Assembly: GCA_903831485.1 (NCBI GenBank)
Contig: CAIKXW010000065.1
Coordinates: 1 to 5,118 of the forward strand
Reading direction: 5' to 3'
Length of the DNA: 5,118 nucleotides
Source: an uncultured Alphaproteobacteria bacterium
GTDB lineage: Bacteria > Pseudomonadota > Alphaproteobacteria > Caulobacterales > Hyphomonadaceae
How positions within the stretch are numbered: position 1 is the first letter of the stretch; every line of letters starts with the position of its first letter. This document shows, in pieces, positions 1-5,118 of the stretch. Made by a program: the position numbers and the translations under genes. A model generated the notes under the pieces. That model had not been told where the DNA came from. It saw nothing but the letters and a program-made list of their open reading frames with translations, and searched no databases.

Positions 1-522
<522 letters not shown>

Positions 523-544
523 TAGAGCCTTCAATCAAAGACTG

Positions 545-580
545 GGAGAAGCCCGGCTCAATGCCGGGCTTCTCCTTGTT
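545..580. terminator. Intrinsic terminator between convergent rpoD and asnB, probably bidirectional
   Basis: GGAGAAGCCCGGC at 545-557 pairs perfectly over 13 bp with GCCGGGCTTCTCC at 563-575, leaving the 5-base loop TCAAT. On the plus strand the stem is followed by TTGTT, a short T-rich tail 23 bases past the rpoD stop. On the minus strand it lies 8 bases past the asnB stop and is followed by CAGTCTTTGATTG, a weaker tail. The position between two convergent genes and the perfect stem suggest it ends both transcripts, more efficiently for rpoD. Confidence 0.85.
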
Positions 581-582
581 CG

Positions 583-2514
583 CTAATCGGGCAAGCTGCC
601 CGACATTCCGAACCGTTCATGCATCAGCGTTGTCGAGACAATGCGCTGGATGCGGCCTTCGTAGGCAGGGCGTTGGTCGGGCGGGCAGGTCTGCATGTCC
701 TTGAATGCTGCGCGGGCCTTTGTGGGGTCGAAGATCGGCTGGTCGTCGAGGGCGCGTGAGGCGATGACGTCGGCCAGCATCGTCATCATTGGATCACCGG
801 CTGCGGCGGGTGGCGATGTGAAGGGATGCTTCTCGCGGTTGTAGACTTCCTCGATCAGCACATCCTTTGCGGCTTCGCGCAGCACATGCTTTTCGCGATA
901 GCCCTTTATCTTCATGGCGATGGGAATGCGCGCGGCATAGTGGGCGACGTGATGGTCGAGGAACGGGACGCGGCCCTCGATCGAATGCGCCATCTCCATC
1001 CGGTCGCCGAGGAAGGTGAGGATGAAGTTCGCCAGGTGGGTCTTGGAATTCACATAGAGGCCCTGGTGCAGGCGGTCGCGCCCGGCGATGGCCATGGACA
1101 AGGGCAGGCTGTCGAGCACATCGGCGTAGACTGATTTTCCCGCGACAGACTTTGCAACATCTGCGCGCAACCCCGCCGACAGCGTGGCGCCCATCGCGCC
1201 GAAGGTTTCGATGAAGGAGGGGAGAAAGCCGAGCCGGTTCACGACTTCCACGAAGATCGGATTGTCGGCGGCCTGCTGCATGAAGATGGAGCGTGTGGCG
1301 GGGTTGGAGTCGAACATCTGCGCGATCAGCGCATCGGTATCCGCCCTGCTGCGGCCATTGGGATGGTGCAGCAGCGCATCGCGCCGGAAGGTTGCATATC
1401 CGCCAAGGAGCTCGTCCGATCCTTCGCCGGTGAAGACCACTTTCAGACCCGCATCGCGCACTGCCCGGGAGAGCAGGAATTTGGCTGCGCCGTGGCCGTT
1501 CACCATCGGTGTTTCGGAATGCCAGACGGCGTCGGAATAGACGTCAGCCAGCGCCTGTCGCGTGACGGGGACCTGGTGGTAGGTGGCGCCGACGAACTCG
1601 GCCTGGCGCCGCGCGATCGGGCTTTCGTCCCATACCGCATCGTCGAAGGCGAGCGTATAGGCGCGGATCGGGCGCTGCATTTCGCGTTGGGCGAGACCGA
1701 GAACGGCGCAGCTATCAATGCCGCCGGAGAGATAGCAGCCCACCTCCACATCCGCGACCATGCGCTCGCGCACCGCCTCACTTAGAACTTCGCGGAAGCC
1801 AGCGACGACGTCAGCCTCGGAGCGCGTGTCGGCGGCCGTTTCCTCGGTGGTCGGGAAATCCCAGTCCCAATAGCGATAGATCTGGACGTCATTGCCGCGC
1901 ACGACGGCGTAACATCCCTGCGGCACCGAGCGGATACCGGCGAACATGGTGCGCTCGTGATTGCGGACGATGAACAGATCCTGCCACGCGGCCTCTGCGT
2001 CCCATGCCGCCGGGACGCCCAGCGCAAGAAGCGCCTTGATCTCGGACGCGAAGAAAACGCCGTCCGGCGTCACTGCGTAGAACAGCGGCTTGATGCCGAA
2101 GCGGTCGCGTATGGCGATCATTATGTCGCGGCGCTGGTCGGCGATCAGGACTGCGAACTCGCCGCGCAGCTGCTCGGTCGCGCGCATGCCGTGCTGGAGA
2201 TAGAGGTGCAGCGCAATTTCGCTGTCGGAATCAGTCTTGAACCTGCTCCCCCTGGCGCGGAGTTCGTCGCGAACCGCCTTGTAGCCGTAGAACTCGCCGT
2301 TGACGGCGAGGTGGACGTCGCCTGCGGCGTTCGACATCGGCTGGTCGCCATTGCTGAGGCCAATGATCGAGAGGCGCGTGTGGCCGAGGAAGAAGCGGCC
2401 ATCGCTCCAGTGACCCTGACCGTCGGGCCCGCGATGATCGAGAGCATCAAGCGCCGCGCTGATGCGATCACGCGATACGGGTTTGCGGGAGACGCCGCCG
2501 ATAAGTCCGCACAT
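583..2514 (-). CDS. asnB: Asparagine synthetase, glutamine-hydrolysing (AsnB family), 643 aa
   Basis: By family, this cytoplasmic enzyme converts aspartate, glutamine and ATP to asparagine, glutamate, AMP and PPi. The start is fixed by chemistry: Cys2 must become the N-terminal nucleophile of the glutaminase, so the ATG of MCGLIGG is used although the frame stays open 29 codons further upstream. The class II glutaminase domain (about 2-200) has Cys2, DHRGPDG (26-32), R47 in HTRLS, NGEFY (72-76; usually NGEIY), D97 in DSDSE, and RDRFGIKPLFY (136-146). The synthetase domain (about 235-560) has the ATP loop SGGIDS (263-268), TGEGSDELLGGY (362-373), EGRVPFLD (513-520) and REKHVLREA (540-548), so both sites look complete. 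At 643 aa it is longer than E. coli AsnB (554) and nearer the long Bacillus-type enzymes. It converges on rpoD and follows the DUF924 relic. An amidotransferase acting on a related substrate, such as a cell-surface or secondary metabolite, cannot be excluded. Confidence 0.95.
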   Translation of the reverse strand: MCGLIGGVSRKPVSRDRISAALDALDHRGPDGQGHWSDGRFFLGHTRLSIIGLSNGDQPMSNAAGDVHLAVNGEFYGYKAVRDELRARGSRFKTDSDSEIALHLYLQHGMRATEQLRGEFAVLIADQRRDIMIAIRDRFGIKPLFYAVTPDGVFFASEIKALLALGVPAAWDAEAAWQDLFIVRNHERTMFAGIRSVPQGCYAVVRGNDVQIYRYWDWDFPTTEETAADTRSEADVVAGFREVLSEAVRERMVADVEVGCYLSGGIDSCAVLGLAQREMQRPIRAYTLAFDDAVWDESPIARRQAEFVGATYHQVPVTRQALADVYSDAVWHSETPMVNGHGAAKFLLSRAVRDAGLKVVFTGEGSDELLGGYATFRRDALLHHPNGRSRADTDALIAQMFDSNPATRSIFMQQAADNPIFVEVVNRLGFLPSFIETFGAMGATLSAGLRADVAKSVAGKSVYADVLDSLPLSMAIAGRDRLHQGLYVNSKTHLANFILTFLGDRMEMAHSIEGRVPFLDHHVAHYAARIPIAMKIKGYREKHVLREAAKDVLIEEVYNREKHPFTSPPAAAGDPMMTMLADVIASRALDDQPIFDPTKARAAFKDMQTCPPDQRPAYEGRIQRIVSTTLMHERFGMSGSLPD

Positions 2515-2519
2515 GTGTT

Positions 2520-2524
2520 TCCCC
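2520..2524 (-). promoter_or_regulatory. Ribosome binding site of asnB
   Basis: The minus strand reads GGGGA, then 5 bases (AACAC), then the ATG of MCGL. It is a moderate Shine-Dalgarno match at normal spacing. It supports the start at 2514 over upstream in-frame starts, which would bury the catalytic Cys. Confidence 0.6.
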
Positions 2525-2572
2525 GCGACGGCGCTTGTCGAAGTTGCGCGCCGTTCTTTTGGTTGAAGCGGC

Positions 2573-2601
2573 AGCCGACGCCCGAGGCGCCGGCGTGTCA
2601 A
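2573..2601 (-). promoter_or_regulatory. Possible promoter upstream of asnB (perfect -35, poor -10)
   Basis: TTGACA occupies 2601-2596 on the minus strand, a full match to the sigma-70 -35 box. At 17-base spacing the -10 position reads TCGGCT, which keeps only the first and last T of TATAAT. The site lies 82 bases before the asnB ATG in the only sizeable gap ahead of it. The GC-rich spacer is itself palindromic and may act as a hairpin instead. The call rests on the -35 box alone. Confidence 0.2.
2574..2594 (-). other. GC-rich hairpin in the asnB leader or metY 3' region
   Basis: On the minus strand GCCGGCGCC and GGCGTCGGC form a 9-bp stem with one G-U pair around a TCG loop. No T-run follows (TGCCGCTTC), so it is not a classical intrinsic terminator. 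It could stabilise the 3' end of the metY transcript, weaken read-through into asnB, or be a chance product of high GC. It starts directly after the candidate -35 box. Confidence 0.35.
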
Positions 2602-2650
2602 GCTGGCGTAGGGTCAGGGGCGACAGCCGCCCTCGGCGAGGAACGCACTC

Positions 2651-2803
2651 TCATCCGCCGTGCTTTCGCGGCCTGATCACAAAGCCGGGCAAGCGATCAC
2701 GCACTTCGACGTCGAAGCCGTGATCCTTGGCGAACTATTTCTTCGTGCCTGCCTCGCGCCAGAAGACTATGGCGCCCCGCGCATTGCCCGGCGTCGCGCT
2801 CAC
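2651..2803 (-). pseudogene. Relic of a DUF924-family gene (N-terminal part, in-frame stop, 3' end lost)
   Basis: Read from GTG at 2803, the minus strand gives MSATPGNARGAIVFWREAG, then TKK, a TAG stop at 2737-2735, and in the same frame FAKDHGFDVEVRDRLP. This aligns without gaps to residues 1-39 of the intact DUF924 protein at 4193-4741: 24 of 39 residues and 86 of 117 bases match by hand count. The TAG replaces the Trp codon (W23) of the conserved KKWFAKD segment. After base 2687 only scattered similarity remains (TGATC and CGAAAGC blocks with small length changes), and the frame ends at TGA 2653-2651. The central LDQYPRN and MHSE..EDQ regions are absent. The GTG overlaps the metY stop as GTGA, which suggests the gene was once translationally coupled to metY. 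A suppressed or recoded stop is unlikely, because most of the domain is missing. Confidence 0.85.
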
Positions 2804-4086
2804 GCCGTGGCGGCTTTCAGCGCCTGGTCGAGATCGGCGATAAGGTCCTTTGGATCCTCGATGCCTATCGAAAGGCGGACGACATCAGGCGCGGCGCCGG
2901 CGGCGATCTGCTGGTCCGCTGTCAGCTGGCTATGCGTAGTGGACGCTGAGTGGATGACCAGCGAGCGCGCATCGCCAAGATTGGCGACGTGGCTGAACAG
3001 CTTGAGGCTGGAGACGAATCTGAGGCAGGCGTCGTAGCCGCCTTTCAGCTGGATGGTGAAGAGGGCGCCCGCCCCCTTCGGCACAACGCTGGCGACGCGT
3101 GCGTGGTAGGGCGAGGACTTGAGGCCGGGATAGGTGACTGCGCCAACGGCGGAGTGCTTCTCCAGCCATTCGGCGACGATCTGTGCATTCTCGACATGCC
3201 TTGCCATGCGCAGAGAAAGGGTTTCGATACCCATCAACGTGTAGTGCGCTGCTTGCGGGTTCAGCGTCATGCCCAGATCGCGCAGGCCAACGGCGATGCT
3301 GTGGAAGGTGAAAGCCGCGGGGCCAAAGGTCTGCTGGAAAACGAGGCCGTGATAGGCTGGCTCGGGTTGAGACAGCGACGGGAATTTGTCAGAGGCCGAC
3401 CAGTCGAATTTGCCGGAGTCGACGACGGCGCCGCCCGTTACCGTGCCGTTGCCGGTGAGGTATTTGGTGAGCGAGTGCACGACCAGCGTCGCGCCGTGCT
3501 CGATGGGGCGGCAGAGGTAGGGCGTGGCGGTCGTGTTGTCGACGATCAGGGGGATGCCGGCGGCGTCCGTGATGTTCGCGATGGCGCGAAGGTCCGTGAT
3601 GTAGCCGCCCGGGTTGGCGATGGTCTCGCAGAAGACGGCGCGCGTGTCGCTATCGATGGCGGCCTTCACGGCGGCGAGATCGTCGAAGTCGACGAACTTC
3701 GCGGACCAGCCGAAGCGTTTGATGGTCTGGCTGAATTGCGTGATCGTGCCGCCGTAGAGGCGGCTGGACGCCACGATGTTGCGGCCGGGGCCCATCAGCG
3801 GGAAGAGGGCCATGATCTGGGCCGCGTGACCCGACGAGCAGCATACGGCTCCGGCGCCGCCTTCCAGCATCGCGATACGCGTCTGGAGCGCAGCGATCGT
3901 GGGGTTGGTCAGGCGCGAATAGATGTAGCCGACTTCCTTGAGGCCGAAGAGGGCGGCGGCATGCGCTGCATCGCGGAAGACGAAGGCGGTGGACTGGTAG
4001 ATCGGGACCTGGCGGGCGCCTGTGGCGGGATCGGGCGCCGCTCCGCCGTGAATCTGCAGGGTGTCAAAGCCTTGGGCGTCGCTCAT
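2800..4086 (-). CDS. metY: O-acetylhomoserine sulfhydrylase (O-acetylhomoserine aminocarboxypropyltransferase), PLP enzyme, 428 aa
   Basis: By family, this cytoplasmic PLP enzyme joins O-acetylhomoserine and sulfide to give homocysteine and acetate, the direct-sulfhydrylation route to methionine. It is a complete Cys/Met-metabolism fold-type I protein. FDTLQIHGG is at 7-15 and VPIYQSTAFVFRD at 27-39. The phosphate-binding IYSRLTNPT is at 55-63, SSGHAAQ at 84-90, and IVDNTTATPYL, with the cofactor Asp (D183), at 181-191. HSLTKYLTGNG (204-214) carries the Schiff-base lysine K208. GDARSLVIHSASTTHSQL is at 371-388 and VVRLSIGIED, with the probable carboxylate-binding Arg (R404), at 402-411. The LFGLKEVGYIY segment and the 428-aa length favour MetY over MetB, MetC or MetZ, which are usually near 380-400 aa. 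Its stop overlaps the GTG of the DUF924 relic by 4 bases. An O-succinylhomoserine- or O-acetylserine-preferring relative cannot be ruled out from sequence alone. Confidence 0.93.
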   Translation of the reverse strand: MSDAQGFDTLQIHGGAAPDPATGARQVPIYQSTAFVFRDAAHAAALFGLKEVGYIYSRLTNPTIAALQTRIAMLEGGAGAVCCSSGHAAQIMALFPLMGPGRNIVASSRLYGGTITQFSQTIKRFGWSAKFVDFDDLAAVKAAIDSDTRAVFCETIANPGGYITDLRAIANITDAAGIPLIVDNTTATPYLCRPIEHGATLVVHSLTKYLTGNGTVTGGAVVDSGKFDWSASDKFPSLSQPEPAYHGLVFQQTFGPAAFTFHSIAVGLRDLGMTLNPQAAHYTLMGIETLSLRMARHVENAQIVAEWLEKHSAVGAVTYPGLKSSPYHARVASVVPKGAGALFTIQLKGGYDACLRFVSSLKLFSHVANLGDARSLVIHSASTTHSQLTADQQIAAGAAPDVVRLSIGIEDPKDLIADLDQALKAATA

Positions 4087-4092
4087 ATCTAT

Positions 4093-4098
4093 CCCTCT
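4093..4098 (-). promoter_or_regulatory. Ribosome binding site of metY
   Basis: AGAGGG on the minus strand lies 6 bases before the ATG at 4086. This strong match at good spacing confirms the start MSDAQGFDTLQ, which also matches where family members begin. Confidence 0.75.
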
Positions 4099-4122
4099 TG
4101 CGTGCTGCGGGTCCTACCTTCA

Positions 4123-4145
4123 GGAGCGACCTGTGTGTGCGCTCC
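4123..4145 (-). repeat. Inverted repeat in the metY upstream gap
   Basis: GGAGCG and CGCTCC form a 6-bp inverted repeat separated by 11 bases, within the 106-base gap (4087-4192) between the DUF924 gene and metY. It could be an mRNA hairpin or a regulator site for metY. I saw no SAM-II riboswitch consensus, MetJ-type box or convincing sigma-70 promoter in this gap. Short GC-rich repeats like this also occur by chance. Confidence 0.3.
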
Positions 4146-4192
4146 GAGGACGGCTGTCGAGTAGCGGCTTGGTGAGTTTTCGCGAACGCTGA

Positions 4193-4741
4193 CTATGGGC
4201 TGTAGCCGCCGGCGGCGAGGAATTGCTTTTCTTCTTCGGTGCTTTGACGACCAAGGATTCCGTTGCGGTGGGGGAAGCGGCCGAAGCGCTCGATCAGCTT
4301 GCGGTGTTCGCGGGCGTGGTGGGCGTTGTTTTCATTGAGAGCGGTCATCGCCTCGACACAGCGGTGCTGGTCCTCAAGAGATTCAGAATGCATCCAGGGC
4401 ATGTAGGCGAAAGAGCGAATGTCTTCGGGGATATCGCGGTCGCGGCCCGAGGCGACAAGAGCGCTCGTTGCTCCGCAGGCCAGGTCATCCGTGGCGAAGG
4501 CCCACGGCGTGTCGCGAAACGCATTGCGGGGGTACTGATCAAGCAGAAGGATTTCGGCGAGCGCGCCCTCGGGCGTTGCGCGCCAATGGCCAAGTTCGCC
4601 GCGCGAGGCTTTCGAGTAGATCAGCGGAAAGCGATCGCGGAAGGCGACGTCGAAGGCGGCGTCCTTGGCGAACCACTTCTTCGGACCGGCCTCGCGCCAG
4701 AAGGCAAGTACCGCCTGCGCGTCGTCTGGCGTCGCGGCCAT
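4193..4741 (-). CDS. DUF924 family protein, 182 aa, function unknown
   Basis: This is a full-length DUF924 (PF06041) protein, a soluble all-helical TPR-like family with no assigned reaction. Signature segments in order are VLAFWREAGPKKWF (11-24), FDVAFRDRF (30-38), GELGHWRATPEGALAEILLLDQYPRNAFRDTP (49-79, with the hallmark LDQYPRN), AFATDDLA (81-88), FAYMPWMHSESLEDQ (111-125) and ERFGRFPHRNGILGR (151-165). No signal peptide or membrane segment is seen. The start is a choice between ATG 4741 (MAATPDD) and ATG 4747, which overlaps the peptidase stop as ATGA. AGGG at 4754-4751 is 9 bases from the first and only 3 from the second. The relic at 2803 aligns from the 4741 codon, so 4741 is preferred. 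Either way it is probably coupled to the peptidase gene upstream. Confidence 0.9.
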   Translation of the reverse strand: MAATPDDAQAVLAFWREAGPKKWFAKDAAFDVAFRDRFPLIYSKASRGELGHWRATPEGALAEILLLDQYPRNAFRDTPWAFATDDLACGATSALVASGRDRDIPEDIRSFAYMPWMHSESLEDQHRCVEAMTALNENNAHHAREHRKLIERFGRFPHRNGILGRQSTEEEKQFLAAGGYSP

Positions 4742-4743
4742 GA

Positions 4744-5118
4744 TCATAGGCCCTGGAAGGGACCGTCGCACGTCGTGGGATCGCCAGACGTGTAGCCGGA
4801 TTTCAGCCACCGCATGCGTTCAACAGATGAGCCGTGAGTGAAGTTTTCCGGCGTCACGCGCCCGCCCTGGCGCTTCTGCAGCGTGTCGTCGCCGATGGCC
4901 TTGGCGGTCGTGAGGCCGGCCTCGAGGTCGCCGGGTTCCATCGCGACATTGCCGCCGGAAACCTTCGCGGCATTGGCCGCCCATACGCCCGCATAGCAGT
5001 CTGCCTGAAGTTCGAGGGCGACGGAGTAGCGGTTGCCTTCTTCCTTGCCGAGGGATTGCTGCGCTCGCTGCACCTTTTGCGAGGCGCCGCTGAGCGTCTG
5101 CACGTGGTGGCCGAATTC
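4744..5118 (-). CDS. Neutral zinc metallopeptidase (YpfJ-type, PF04228), C-terminal part, truncated by window edge
   Basis: The frame is open to the right edge, and the last 124 residues are visible. The first are EFGHHVQTLSG, so the window cuts the zinc motif HExxH just before its first His; the GTG at 5103 is an internal Val codon. The Glu in SVALELQADCYAGVWA (about residues 33-48 of the visible part) is the likely third zinc ligand. The end HGSSVERMRW...SGYTSGDPTTCDGPFQ matches this family. Cys residues in ADCYAG and TTCDGP may pair, consistent with an extracytoplasmic catalytic domain; the family usually has an N-terminal membrane anchor, which is not visible here. Its physiological substrate is not known. 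The TGA at 4746-4744 overlaps a possible ATG of the DUF924 gene, so both are probably in one transcript. Confidence 0.92.
   Translation of the reverse strand, partial: EFGHHVQTLSGASQKVQRAQQSLGKEEGNRYSVALELQADCYAGVWAANAAKVSGGNVAMEPGDLEAGLTTAKAIGDDTLQKRQGGRVTPENFTHGSSVERMRWLKSGYTSGDPTTCDGPFQGL

Noticed and set aside
1957..2676. A 239-codon plus-strand frame opposite the start of asnB and reaching into the gap.
   Set aside because: It is antisense to the AsnB glutaminase domain, has no family motif, and ends inside the DUF924 relic. It is a shadow.
2735..2737. The in-frame TAG in the DUF924 relic as a recoded codon such as pyrrolysine.
   Set aside because: The downstream two thirds of the domain are absent and nothing suggests pyrrolysine machinery here; simple decay explains it.
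2950..4164. A 404-codon open frame on the plus strand opposite metY.
   Set aside because: It lies almost wholly antisense to a complete MetY with all catalytic motifs. Its composition is typical of a high-GC shadow frame, rich in Arg, Gly, Ala, Val and Glu, with no recognisable domain.
4087..4192. A possible SAM-II or similar methionine riboswitch before metY.
   Set aside because: The site is right for an alphaproteobacterial met gene, but I could not find the conserved SAM-II core or its pseudoknot partner, only a 6-bp inverted repeat. A covariance-model scan would settle it.
2651..4741. A transposon or integration event placing metY between DUF924 copies.
   Set aside because: I saw no transposase, terminal inverted repeats, target-site duplication or tRNA at either edge, and the codon character does not change across the block.
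4223..4795. A 190-codon plus-strand frame opposite the DUF924 gene.
   Set aside because: The minus-strand frame carries the conserved DUF924 motifs; this one has none and spans a gene junction.

Overview
The window looks like chromosomal DNA of a high-GC alphaproteobacterium, most likely of the Hyphomicrobiales (rhizobial) type. The main reason is the C-terminal part of the housekeeping sigma factor RpoD, whose linker and region 4 match the alphaproteobacterial form closely from memory. No database search was possible, so genus or species cannot be given.

Layout. Bases 1-522 (+) hold the 3' end of rpoD, which ends in two adjacent in-frame stops. A perfect 13-bp hairpin (545-575) lies between rpoD and the convergent gene on the minus strand and can serve both as a terminator. 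All other genes are on the minus strand. In the order they are transcribed (right to left), they are: a partial neutral zinc metallopeptidase entering from the right edge (4744-5118); a DUF924 protein (4193-4741) whose start touches the end of the peptidase gene; an O-acetylhomoserine sulfhydrylase, metY (2800-4086); a dead N-terminal copy of the DUF924 gene (2651-2803); and a glutamine-dependent asparagine synthetase, asnB (583-2514).

How they work together. The peptidase and DUF924 genes are almost certainly cotranscribed, because their ends overlap. metY follows after a 106-base gap with its own good ribosome binding site, and makes homocysteine from O-acetylhomoserine and sulfide. asnB follows after 285 bases that hold the relic and GC-rich hairpins; it makes asparagine or amidates a related substrate. 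The genes do not form an obvious single pathway, and the block reads as ordinary housekeeping chromosome.

The most notable observation is the relic. The 39 codons beginning at the metY stop align without gaps to the start of the intact DUF924 gene on the other side of metY (24 of 39 residues and 86 of 117 bases identical, counted by hand). A TAG stands where the intact copy has a conserved Trp, and the rest of the gene is missing. metY is therefore flanked by a live and a dead DUF924 copy in the same orientation. I found no mobile element, tRNA, CRISPR array, phage gene or new multi-gene system.
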